From the NCBI GenBank assembly GCA_011192055.1, contig DUES01000042.1:1-9670 (forward strand): 9,670 bases of DNA, given 5' to 3'. The notes beneath the pieces are model-generated. The model ran no database searches, was not told the DNA's origin, and saw only the letters and a program-made list of their open reading frames with translations. This document shows positions 1-6,529 of this stretch, in pieces. How positions within the stretch are numbered: the stretch's first letter is position 1; every line of letters begins with the position of its first letter. A program made the translations under genes and the position numbers. Source of the DNA: Dehalococcoidia bacterium. Lineage in GTDB: Bacteria; Chloroflexota; Dehalococcoidia; Dehalococcoidales; Fen-1064.

Positions 1-1167
1 ATTATTGCTTTTTCCAGCATGGGGCTACTTGTCAGCTGGCTGATTGACCGTCAGCAGCAGGGATTACGGCGACTCGAAAACACTCAAAGTGAGCTTATAG
101 AATCCCTCCAGACAGTCAAAGACCAGCGGCAACAGCTGCAAGTCTCCGAGGAACGTTACCGTGATTTATTTGAGAATGCCGGCGAAGCCATTCTTGTCTG
201 TTCTATTGATGGCCAGATTACCTCAGCCAATTCCAGTTGTGAACGGCTGACCGGGCACAGCCGTGACAAACTGGTAGGTACTTCCATATATACGTTCTTT
301 TCGGAAGATGATACGGACAGTATTAAAGGTATCTTCACTGAAGGCATCCAGGGAAGGACCATCGGTGAGAGTGAGGAGTTGTGCCTGGTTAAAAAGGACG
401 GAACTGAAGTTTTTATTACACTCACTGTCAGTGCGCTACCGCATGCCGGTGAGACCACCTCCCTGCAGGTTGTAGCGCTGGATGTTACCGAAGAAAGACA
501 CTTGCGGAAGAACATGGAATACTATATTACGCAGGTAACCAGGGCACAGGAAGACGAACGCCTTCGTATTTCCCGGGAACTTCATGACGATACAGCCCAG
601 ATACTGGCCGGACTGTCCCGTGATATTGCATCACTTTCAGCGAGGTTTGAAGACCGGCTGTTACCGCCGGTAACAGAGGAGTTATCGAAGTTACGCAATA
701 CAGCCGACTCCGCACTGGAAGGAGTCCGGCGGTTCAGCCAGGACCTGAGACCATCTATCCTGGACGACCTTGGTCTGATACCGGCACTGGAGTGGCTTGC
801 TACCAATCTCGACAAACAGCCTGGTATCACCACCAATATCAGCGTTTCCAGAGAGCCGCGGCGTTTACCACCGGAAAAGGAGCTTATCATTTTTAGGGTT
901 GCACAGGAAACTCTCAGCAACGTGAGAAGACATTCCAAAGCTACGAGAGTAGATATTACGGTGGATATCAATGACGAAGCAACCACTCTCATTATCAAAG
1001 ATGACGGACGGGGCTTTGAAATGCCCCAGCGGGCCAGTGACCTGGTACCATCAGGTAAACTTGGCATAGTAGGAATGAGAGAAAGAGCACGACTGGTCGG
1101 AGCCACTCTGATTGTGCAATCGGAAACCGGCCATGGGACCACGGTAACTCTCCGGGTTCCTGAATAA
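1..1167 (+). CDS. PAS sensor histidine kinase (NarX/DegS type), 5' end cut off by window
   Basis: This is a membrane-linked kinase that should autophosphorylate on histidine and pass phosphate to a NarL-type regulator. The frame is open to base 1, and the bases before the ATG at 19 encode hydrophobic residues (IIAFSS). The ATG is therefore probably internal and the true N-terminus, likely with more membrane helices, lies outside the window. Numbering from that ATG: end of a membrane helix (1-10), coiled-coil linker (11-43), PAS domain (44-160), HisKA_3 dimerisation domain (174-245) with phospho-accepting H189 in the HDxxxQ motif (H189, D190, Q194), and HATPase_c with N-box N301, G1 box D329-G330-x-G332 and G2 box G346-G352. 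All key residues are present, so it looks active. No partner regulator follows it directly. The gene at 2616 or one outside the window could serve. It is a paralog of the kinase at 3317. Confidence 0.93.
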   Translation: MIAFSSMGLLVSWLIDRQQQGLRRLENTQSELIESLQTVKDQRQQLQVSEERYRDLFENAGEAILVCSIDGQITSANSSCERLTGHSRDKLVGTSIYTFFSEDDTDSIKGIFTEGIQGRTIGESEELCLVKKDGTEVFITLTVSALPHAGETTSLQVVALDVTEERHLRKNMEYYITQVTRAQEDERLRISRELHDDTAQILAGLSRDIASLSARFEDRLLPPVTEELSKLRNTADSALEGVRRFSQDLRPSILDDLGLIPALEWLATNLDKQPGITTNISVSREPRRLPPEKELIIFRVAQETLSNVRRHSKATRVDITVDINDEATTLIIKDDGRGFEMPQRASDLVPSGKLGIVGMRERARLVGATLIVQSETGHGTTVTLRVPE

Positions 1168-1201
1168 CAGGTTTGCTGTACCGGTATGGCAAAGGGCATT
1201 T

Positions 1202-1264
1202 ACGGCGGATAAACACAAAATCTGCCGCCGTCCTCTATTAACACATTCAGAGTACCGGCGGCAG
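1202..1264 (-). terminator. candidate terminator hairpin(s) for the microprotein array
   Basis: A perfect 9-bp inverted repeat, CTGCCGCCG (1222-1230) and CGGCGGCAG (1256-1264), has a 25-nt loop. Read on the minus strand it is followed by ATTTTGTGTTT, a moderately T-rich tail, as expected just after the last microprotein gene. A second, overlapping stem, ACGGCGG (1202-1208) with CCGCCGT (1225-1231), competes for the same bases. The long loop and imperfect T-tract keep this tentative. It also lies downstream of the convergent kinase gene and could act on both strands. Confidence 0.4.
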
Positions 1265-1300
1265 AAATGATGGTGGTCTATTTACGTTCGACCCGGATTT

Positions 1301-1492
1301 CTATGTTTTCGTAGTTGACTCGGTTTCGATAATTTTTACACCGCGGGTTTTCTGTTTTGCGACTGCCCGTCTCTTTATGGCTTCTTTTACTGCAGCATAC
1401 ACACCACCTACATTCAGGTACCAGACAAAGGCTGCGGGGAAAAGAACCACGGGGAGTATCACCACCAGCACCACTACCACTGGCCATTCCAT
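1301..1492 (-). CDS. single-span membrane microprotein, array copy 1 (63 aa)
   Basis: This is the last gene of a four-copy tandem array. I do not recognise a named family. One membrane helix (about residues 4-26) contains two prolines (P14, P19). It is followed by the shared motif FVWYLNVGG (22-30) and a basic, KEA-containing tail (KEAIKRR region), which by the positive-inside rule should be cytoplasmic. An upstream in-frame ATG at 1531 exists. The ATG at 1492 is preferred because GGAGGAG sits about 7 bases before it, and because it aligns with the MEW/MQW starts of the other copies. The helix is very rich in valine. The C-terminal tail (RGVKIIETESTTKT) differs from the other copies. Function unknown; a small membrane partner or modulator of the flanking sensor kinases is a guess from position only. 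Confidence 0.78.
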   Translation of the reverse strand: MEWPVVVVLVVILPVVLFPAAFVWYLNVGGVYAAVKEAIKRRAVAKQKTRGVKIIETESTTKT

Positions 1493-1611
1493 TTCAGTAC
1501 TCCTCCTTGAAACGTTCTGCTTAACAGACAACCTGTTCGTGTTGAATTCAGGAAATCAGAAAGCTCTACCTGATACTGTGTTACTCAACAGCTGCCTGAC
1601 GCTGTATCCGT

Positions 1612-1749
1612 TTACGGGGCAGATATCTTTTCATCTGCTTTCCTGAGTTCGTCTGTCACACGTCCAACACCCAGGTACCTGACAAATACTGCCGGTAAAA
1701 TAACCACCGGGAGTATTATTATCAGCGCCACCACTATTTGCCATTCCAT
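1612..1749 (-). CDS. truncated, divergent membrane microprotein, array copy 2 (45 aa)
   Basis: This short gene is found by translating between the neighbouring copies. It begins MEWQIVVALIIILPVV and keeps both helix prolines (P14, P19) and the FV-x-Y core. It has lost three residues shared by the other three copies: W24 is R, N27 is G and G30 is R. It also lacks most of the basic tail and ends after about 15 residues with a TAA at 1612. A GAGAAGG ribosome-binding site lies 9 bases before the ATG at 1749. An in-frame ATG at 1755 is too close to it. The ribosome-binding site and intact frame mean it may still be expressed. The lost motif residues suggest decay or a specialised variant. Confidence 0.6.
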   Translation of the reverse strand: MEWQIVVALIIILPVVILPAVFVRYLGVGRVTDELRKADEKISAP

Positions 1750-1820
1750 TCCCATATCCCTTCTCGCTGTTCATTGGGCAGTCTGCAGGTTCCGTCCGCA
1801 GTGCAAGGTTACCGGAAACA

Positions 1821-2003
1821 CTACTTGGCAACTTTTTGTGCCGCAGTTACTTTGTCCGGTGCTTCCTTACGAGCGGCTTTCCGTTGGCGTGCTTCCTTGA
1901 ATGCTGCGGTCATACCCCCGATGTTCATGTACCAGACAAATGCTGCCGGGAGAAGAACAACAGGTAACATCACTACCAGTGCCACTATAATTTGCCATTC
2001 CAT
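1821..2003 (-). CDS. single-span membrane microprotein, array copy 3 (60 aa)
   Basis: Third in position and second in order of transcription. It begins MEWQIIVALVVMLPVV, with a membrane helix at about 4-26 (P14, P19), then FVWYMNIGG (22-30). A strongly basic tail (KEARQRKAARKEA region) is rich in alanine and lysine and is probably a cytoplasmic amphipathic helix. AAGGAGGAA lies 6-7 bases before the ATG at 2003, so the start is well supported. It is closest in sequence to copies 2 and 4. There is no signal-peptidase site and no cysteine, so it should be an anchored protein and not a lipoprotein or secreted peptide. Family and function are not recognised. Confidence 0.8.
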   Translation of the reverse strand: MEWQIIVALVVMLPVVLLPAAFVWYMNIGGMTAAFKEARQRKAARKEAPDKVTAAQKVAK

Positions 2004-2073
2004 TCCAGCTTCCTCCTTGTCCTGATTTTTTGCTTCCAGTCTGTTAATACAGCAAAGCAGATTTGAAAATCCG

Positions 2074-2256
2074 TTACTTGACTATGGGCTGTTCGGCAAC
2101 CACGTTGTCATTGGCCTGCTCACGTGCAACCTTAGCCTTACGTGCTTCTTTGAGCTTTGCAGTTATTCCTCCGATGTTCAGGTACCAGACGAAGGCTACA
2201 GGGAACAGGACAATAGGGATTGCCAGCACCAGCGCTACTACAAATTCCCATTGCAT
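2074..2256 (-). CDS. single-span membrane microprotein, array copy 4, first in transcription (60 aa)
   Basis: This is the promoter-proximal member of the array. It starts MQWEFVVALVLAIPIV, with one membrane helix (about 4-26, P14 and P19), the motif FVWYLNIGG (22-30), and a KEARKAKVAREQ-like basic tail. AAAGGAGGG lies about 8 bases upstream of the ATG at 2256. The four genes are spaced by 70, 71 and 119 bases, each with its own strong ribosome-binding site. They are probably one transcript, or a set, read away from the response-regulator operon. I see no convincing minus-strand promoter; TATAAC near 2302-2307 is the best -10 guess but lacks a -35. Function unknown. Confidence 0.8.
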   Translation of the reverse strand: MQWEFVVALVLAIPIVLFPVAFVWYLNIGGITAKLKEARKAKVAREQANDNVVAEQPIVK

Positions 2257-2615
2257 GACTCATACCCTCCTTTCCTGTATTTTCCAGGTTCCTTCACTTT
2301 CAGTTATACGCTTGACTGTAACTGCTTTGATGGAATCCCGGGTATATGTCTTTTATCCTCTATCCGTAACTAACTTTAACATTCCGAGTCATGACCGACT
2401 TCCGCTGAACTATCCATTTCAGTGATGCTTTTCTTCCACAGAATGACATAGGTTAGCTAACCGTTAGTTGCACAATATACGTAGACATCATTCAGCAGGT
2501 ATGGACCGATATACGTACCCCGCTAAATATTAAACAGGTAGCATTAAGGTTGTCTCCGTTTTCCTCCTGAGGTATGATAGACATGGAATAGAAGGAGAGG
2601 CGGAGGGGTTTACTA
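2257..2615. promoter_or_regulatory. divergent regulatory region between microprotein array and response-regulator operon
   Basis: This stretch has no gene but several symmetric or repeated elements. GGTTAGCTAACC (2451-2462) is a perfect 12-bp palindrome. It overlaps a second dyad, CTAAC-C-GTTAG (2457-2467), giving three alternating GTTAG/CTAAC half-sites. A further CTAAC lies at 2370-2374. ATATACGTA occurs twice (2475-2483 and 2509-2517), 34 bases apart, about three helical turns. These lie 35-180 bases upstream of the plus-strand promoter and are candidate binding sites, perhaps for the response regulator itself. No binding consensus is matched with certainty. Confidence 0.45.
2550..2578 (+). 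promoter_or_regulatory. sigma70-like promoter of the response-regulator operon
   Basis: TTGTCT (2550-2555), a 17-base spacer, and TATGAT (2573-2578) form a near-consensus promoter. Transcription would begin around 2585, giving a leader of about 30 bases that contains the GGAGGGG ribosome-binding site (2602-2608). Confidence 0.7.
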
Positions 2616-3281
2616 TTGGGTAAAATCCGGGTACTCATCGCCGATGATCACACCGTAGTGCGTGAAGGCACCCGCAAGGTCCTGGAGCAGGAAGAGGACC
2701 TGGTTGTAGTTGCCGAAGCCAGTGACGGAGAGGAAGCCATCCGCCTGGCGGGGCAGTTTAAACCTGATGTAGCCATTATCGATATCAACATGCCCAAGCT
2801 CGATGGTATCGAGGCAACAATAGAGATAAAAAACCTTTATCCCTCAGTAGCAGTACTGATACTCAGCGCCTATGATGATGACCAGTTTGTTTTCCGCCTG
2901 CTGGAAGTGGGTGCAGCCGGTTATCTGCTGAAAAGTATCCGCAGCCAGGAACTGGTCGATGCAGTGCGGGCGGTGAATGCCGGAGACTCGGTCCTTCACC
3001 CTACAATTGCACGAAAAGTACTGAAACGTTTCCGCCCCTCACCTGAAGAACCTGCTAAGGACAAGACCTACGAGGCACTGACCGAAAGGGAAAAACAGGT
3101 GCTTATGCTGGCAACTCAGGGCCTGAGCAACCAGGAAATTGCCAATAAACTCTACCTGAGCCTGCGCACTGTCCAGACTCATCTCGGTAATATTTTTAAC
3201 AAACTACAGGTCAGTTCACGGACTGAGGCTGTGGTCCACGCCCTGAAACAGGGGTTAATTACACTCGATGATGTTCCCTGA
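2616..3281 (+). CDS. NarL/FixJ-family DNA-binding response regulator
   Basis: A cytoplasmic transcription regulator activated by phosphorylation. The receiver domain (residues 1-120) has the acidic pair D10-D11, phospho-acceptor D56 in the IIDINMP strand, S84 and K106, all as expected. A linker of about 30 residues leads to a LuxR-type helix-turn-helix (about 155-215) opening with LTEREKQVL, with recognition helix near 183-195. The 221-residue length is typical. The start is TTG at 2616: GGAGGGG lies 7 bases upstream and the protein begins directly at the first receiver strand. The sensor kinase follows after 35 bases, so the two form an operon and the likely phosphate donor is that kinase. 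The paralogous kinase at the left edge could also feed it. Confidence 0.95.
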   Translation: MGKIRVLIADDHTVVREGTRKVLEQEEDLVVVAEASDGEEAIRLAGQFKPDVAIIDINMPKLDGIEATIEIKNLYPSVAVLILSAYDDDQFVFRLLEVGAAGYLLKSIRSQELVDAVRAVNAGDSVLHPTIARKVLKRFRPSPEEPAKDKTYEALTEREKQVLMLATQGLSNQEIANKLYLSLRTVQTHLGNIFNKLQVSSRTEAVVHALKQGLITLDDVP

Positions 3282-3316
3282 ATATCAGGCTGCAGGAAGA
3301 CTGCTGAGTCACAAAT

Positions 3317-4768
3317 ATGATACTTAACTCTTTTATGACCGGGCTGCTAGGCATTATCCGCAGGCCACAGTCATGGCTGATTTTTGTCCTTCTTGCGTTG
3401 ATTACGCTGCCCCATTATCACGAAGCTATTGGTCAGCCCCAATTCATTACCGGTATTCTGGTAGATTTCGGTCTTCAACGTCACGCTTTTGAAAGAATAT
3501 TATATCTTGCTCCCATTGTCTGGGCAGGCTCCCTTTTCAGGTGGCAGGGGGCTTTTATTACATCGGTCATAGTCCTTGGCTGCATGCTGCCCAGAGCCCT
3601 GATATTCTCGCCAACCCCATTGGATGCGACAATGGAGTCAGGCGCTGTCTTTATACTCGGTAATGTACTGGCCGTTGCTTTTGAATCACTTCGCAGGGAA
3701 CGAAGGCGACGTACACAGTTGGAACAAACGCGGCATGAACTGGAGGCTTCCGAACAGAACTACCGTTCCCTGTTTGAAAATGCCCATGATGCAATCTGGG
3801 TCCAGGACCTTAAAGGTAATATAACGGCTGCGAATGAAGCAACTACAAGACTCACCGGGTATGATATGGAAACACTCACTCACATGAACGTACGAGAATT
3901 CCTGTCTGATGATTGTCTTGAGCTGGCGAGAATCATTAAAAGAGACCTCCTGCATGGAAACAGAAATGAGGGACCTTACGACCAGTGTATTATGAGAAAA
4001 GACAGGACACAAGCTTTTCTGACATTAAGTTCCAGCCTGATAAGCGGGGATAGCGGACCGACAGCTATCCAGCACATTGCCAGAGATGTCACCGAAGAGA
4101 GACAGATGCAGGAAAACATGCGCTTCTACCTGCAACAGGTTACCAGGGCACAGGAAGAAGAAAGAAAGCGCATCTCAATGGAGTTGCATGACGAAACAAT
4201 CCAGGAACTTGTGGTGCTTTCCCGGCAACTTGACGAACTTGCTTCCAGCGATAAAATCCAGTCAGAAGAAAACCGTCACCGATTAGAAGAGTTGCGGCAG
4301 GAGACCAATAGCATTATGCGGGGGGTGCGCCGGCTGAGCCAGGATTTACGTCCGGCGGCTCTGGACCGCCTCGGCTTATCGGCAGCATTGGAATGGCTGG
4401 CTACCGATATTTCCGACTATTCGGGCATAGCCACAGAAGTAAACGTAATCGGTAGCGAGCGCCGTCTCACCGAAGAGATTGAAATGGTGCTTTTCCGGAT
4501 TACGCAGGAATCGCTGAGAAATGTCTGGCGTCATGCCGAGGCAACAAAAGTGAAAATCACTGTCACTTTTGAAGAGGATAAAGTGATAATAGCCGTTAAT
4601 GACAACGGTAAGGGTTTCAGTCCGCCACAACGTATGGGCGACATGGCCAAGGACGGTAAACTGGGACTCGCCGGGATGGAGGAACGTGCTCGCCTGGTTG
4701 GCGGTACGCTGGTTATACAATCCCACCCGGGTTATGGAAGTATGGTAACTCTGGAACTGCCGGTCTAG
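3317..4768 (+). CDS. four-helix membrane PAS sensor histidine kinase
   Basis: The likely cognate kinase of the regulator just upstream. About four membrane helices (near 20-38, 60-75, 77-95 and 107-123) form an N-terminal integral membrane module with little outside it, so it may sense membrane or redox state. An arginine-rich junction and coiled coil (124-147) lead to a PAS domain (148-262), HisKA_3 (276-345) with H291 in HDxxxQ (H291, D292, Q296), and HATPase_c with N402, D429-N430-G431-x-G433 and G447. All catalytic elements are intact. The start is uncertain: ATG 3317 has only a distant AGGAAG, and M7 (3335) is an alternative without a better site. It matches the left-edge kinase nearly throughout the PAS, HisKA and ATPase domains, pointing to duplication. 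Confidence 0.94.
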   Translation: MILNSFMTGLLGIIRRPQSWLIFVLLALITLPHYHEAIGQPQFITGILVDFGLQRHAFERILYLAPIVWAGSLFRWQGAFITSVIVLGCMLPRALIFSPTPLDATMESGAVFILGNVLAVAFESLRRERRRRTQLEQTRHELEASEQNYRSLFENAHDAIWVQDLKGNITAANEATTRLTGYDMETLTHMNVREFLSDDCLELARIIKRDLLHGNRNEGPYDQCIMRKDRTQAFLTLSSSLISGDSGPTAIQHIARDVTEERQMQENMRFYLQQVTRAQEEERKRISMELHDETIQELVVLSRQLDELASSDKIQSEENRHRLEELRQETNSIMRGVRRLSQDLRPAALDRLGLSAALEWLATDISDYSGIATEVNVIGSERRLTEEIEMVLFRITQESLRNVWRHAEATKVKITVTFEEDKVIIAVNDNGKGFSPPQRMGDMAKDGKLGLAGMEERARLVGGTLVIQSHPGYGSMVTLELPV

Positions 4769-4792
4769 GGTAAAGGTAAAATACCGTTTTTT
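4761..4792 (+). terminator. weak Rho-independent terminator after the kinase
   Basis: Overlapping the kinase stop, GGTA (4775-4778) pairs with TACC (4782-4785), or CGGT (4761-4764) with ACCG (4783-4786). Six T residues follow (4787-4792). The stem is short, so termination may be partial. Confidence 0.4.
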
Positions 4793-4965
4793 CTACCTGC
4801 TGCAAAACCTGCGGGTTTCCACGAGTACTTGTGACGCCGTTCGAACAATATACTATCAGCCAGATAGAGATACATTTCGGCCTGTCTATCCCGTGATAAA
4901 CCGGTGAAACAATCCAGTCATCTTAATTTCATGCTGTACCAGTCCGGTATTGACTATCAGAAGTC

Positions 4966-5148
4966 CTATTGTTCTACCTCTAACAACCGTTCATAGGCCT
5001 GTGGGCGTTCCTCAGAATCAATCACGGTTTCATGCAAGTCCAGCCGGTTACTGCCCCTCCTGTAGCCACACTGAAGACAGACAACATCCCGGTTGATTGC
5101 ATCCTGGTCCAGGAAGAGGTCTCCTTTGCACCTGGGACATGCCTTCAT
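4966..5148 (-). CDS. small CXXC zinc-ribbon protein (60 aa)
   Basis: A short cytoplasmic protein with two cysteine knuckles, CPRC near the start (residues 4-7) and CLQC about 20 residues later, then an arginine-containing turn (CGYRRG). This is the usual layout of a single treble-clef or zinc-ribbon fold that binds one zinc ion. The C-terminal half is acidic (HETVIDSEERPQAYE region) and without recognisable domain. The ATG at 5148 puts the first knuckle at the N-terminus and is preferred. GTG codons at 5181 and about 5157 are in-frame alternatives, and the GGGGGTGGAAG tract could serve either nearby start. It stands alone, convergent with the kinase operon. Such proteins are usually annotated as hypothetical; DNA, RNA or protein binding cannot be told apart here. 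Confidence 0.7.
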   Translation of the reverse strand: MKACPRCKGDLFLDQDAINRDVVCLQCGYRRGSNRLDLHETVIDSEERPQAYERLLEVEQ

Positions 5149-5351
5149 CCAGAACACAGCTTCCACCCCCCTGCTCCACACTTAATCTGCCTTATGTGTG
5201 TATAAACATATTCAGGCATCAAATTCATAACCCGGTGTAAAATATGCCATCAGGCTAACACTAAATGGTCCTGTATGCAATGACCAGTAGACCTATTTTA
5301 TATGTACTATTTACTTATTGAGGGTAGTCCATATCTTCTTTTTTCCGCTCA

Positions 5352-5442
5352 CCGGAAGATATCATTACACTGAATATCCGGAGGCCGGGGAACGGAGCAG
5401 CACCCTTTATCCAACCCCGGACGCTGGCAGTTACATATCCGG
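5352..5442. other. nested inverted-repeat element, possible structured RNA
   Basis: Four short complementary blocks nest in order: CCGG (5352-5355) with CCGG (5439-5442), ATAT (5359-5362) with ATAT (5435-5438), ACTG (5369-5372) with CAGT (5428-5431), and TCCGG (5377-5381) with CCGGA (5417-5421). Inside, AGG-CCG-GGGAA-CGG-AGCAG (5382-5400) resembles the apical domain of bacterial SRP RNA (AGG, short stem, GGAA loop, AGCAG). The loop, the flanking pairs and the unpaired 3' part do not fit the canonical form. An alternative inner stem is CCGGGG (5385-5390) with CCCCGG (5415-5420). No promoter or T-tract settles the strand. Confidence 0.25.
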
Positions 5443-5716
5443 AAAATAAACAAACATACCAGGGCGATTGCACACACACACATGTACTACGCTTTATTAA
5501 CTAATCTGAATTTTTACTAATAGGCATTTATGCAGAGGTTTGTACCAACAATTTACGGTATGCTGAAGTTAGAAGAATATTGAAGAAACAGGGGTAAAGG
5601 TTAAGCAAGATAAAACGGTGCCCTGACAGTTATCTGCGCGAATAGCCTGCGATAACGTCTACTCACTTCCCCCTCGTTTCTCCGCTGATACGTGAGCACC
5701 TGTAAATAATTAAACA

Positions 5717-5738
5717 CAAATCCTGTTAACCGGATTTG
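5717..5738. promoter_or_regulatory. near-perfect 22-bp dyad, candidate operator
   Basis: CAAATCC (5717-5723) and GGATTTG (5732-5738) flank a GTTAAC core (5725-5730). Ten of the eleven symmetric pairs match; only 5724/5731 fail. It lies 44 bases upstream of the CoA-transferase start and has no T-tract after it, so an operator or leader hairpin is more likely than a terminator. It does not resemble the known Lrp consensus. Confidence 0.5.
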
Positions 5739-5782
5739 ATTAAGAGAATGTAAGACATAGTCCGTGCGGGAGGCAGCAATTA

Positions 5783-6502
5783 GTGAACAAGGTCTGTGCC
5801 AGCGTTGATGAAGCAGTAGCAGATATATATGATAACGCCTCTGTAGCCATCGGAGGATTTTTTACGGCAGGTGGTTCCATCAGCCTGGTTGAAGCACTGT
5901 CCAGACATGAAGTAAAAGACCTGACACTGGTTGTGCAGTCGGTGGGTATCGGCAACTGGGAAATCAACCGGCTGCTTGAAAATCACCGTGTCAGGAAAGT
6001 GATATGCAACTACCCCTTTTTCCGTTCCGCCAGCCGGGTTTCCCTCTTTGAACAGCAACTTCGCAGCGGCGAAGTCGAGTGCGAAGTCTACCCCATGGGT
6101 ACATTCATTGAAAAACTGAGGGCAGGTGGAGCCGGTATCGCAGGTTTTTATACCCCGACCGGCGCCGGCACATCTGTTGCCGAAGGTAAGGAAAGCAGGG
6201 TATTCGACGGGAAGGAATACCTGCTGGAACTGGCCTTGAAGACTGACTTTGCACTCATTCATGCCTACAAAGGTGATACCTCGGGCAACCTGATTTACCG
6301 GAAAACAAGCCGGAATTATAACCCGGAAATGGCGATGGCCGCCAACGTGACAATCGCCGAGGTGGAAAACCTGGTTGAACCGGGTGAAATCAACCCGGAC
6401 TATGTACATACTCCGAACATATTTGTACAACGTTTAGTTAAAGTAGACAGACCGCAAGTCGAAGTCACCATCGAGGCTACTCCTGCTGAGGCGAATAGCT
6501 AG
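5783..6502 (+). CDS. class I CoA-transferase subunit A (3-oxoacid CoA-transferase alpha-like)
   Basis: The alpha subunit of a cytoplasmic enzyme that moves CoA between carboxylic acids, such as succinyl-CoA and acetoacetate in the SCOT/AtoD/PcaI group. Family marks are a glycine turn with GGF (24-26), a segment around 104-115 ending in RAGGAG, and YTPTGAGT (123-130). A LIYRKTSRNYNP region and VHTPNIFVQRLV near the end are also typical. The 239-residue length is normal for a stand-alone subunit. The GTG start at 5783 has GGGAGG about 9 bases upstream. The glycine turn reads GGFFTAGGS, where the family usually has GGFGxxGxP, so the substrate may not be the textbook one. The beta subunit follows after 27 bases. 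Exact substrates cannot be fixed from sequence. Confidence 0.9.
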   Translation: MNKVCASVDEAVADIYDNASVAIGGFFTAGGSISLVEALSRHEVKDLTLVVQSVGIGNWEINRLLENHRVRKVICNYPFFRSASRVSLFEQQLRSGEVECEVYPMGTFIEKLRAGGAGIAGFYTPTGAGTSVAEGKESRVFDGKEYLLELALKTDFALIHAYKGDTSGNLIYRKTSRNYNPEMAMAANVTIAEVENLVEPGEINPDYVHTPNIFVQRLVKVDRPQVEVTIEATPAEANS

Positions 6503-6529
6503 AATTATTAGTCGAGGAGGTATTTTAAA

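Larger units (their letters stand above)
5182..5782. other. 600-base intergenic region without a convincing gene
   Basis: No frame on either strand gives a credible protein. It contains the nested inverted-repeat element at 5352-5442, an inverted repeat GTTATC (5629-5634) with GATAAC (5651-5656), whose stem can extend by GC with a bulged T, and the dyad at 5717-5738. The rest is AT-rich spacer. It must carry the promoter of the CoA-transferase operon, but I could not pick out a good -35/-10 pair. Confidence 0.6.

Noticed and set aside
582..1199. A 205-residue minus-strand open frame inside the first kinase gene
   Set aside because: It is fully antisense to a kinase with intact domains, has no recognisable domain and no ribosome-binding site, and is a reading shadow.
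1301..2256. The microproteins as RdhB-type reductive dehalogenase anchors
   Set aside because: Those anchors are longer with about three membrane helices, and no dehalogenase catalytic gene is present; these have one helix and a different motif.
1301..2256. The regularly spaced array as a CRISPR or a DNA-level tandem repeat
   Set aside because: Similarity follows codons and is strongest in the protein-coding helix; spacers vary (70, 71, 119 bases) and carry ribosome-binding sites.
1377..2425. Plus-strand frames of 89-120 residues across the microprotein array
   Set aside because: They share repeated threonine/serine-rich stretches only because they are antisense to four paralogous genes; none has a ribosome-binding site.
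5780..6430. A 216-residue minus-strand open frame opposite CoA-transferase subunit A
   Set aside because: The plus strand gives an unmistakable CoA-transferase with a good ribosome-binding site; the minus frame resembles nothing.
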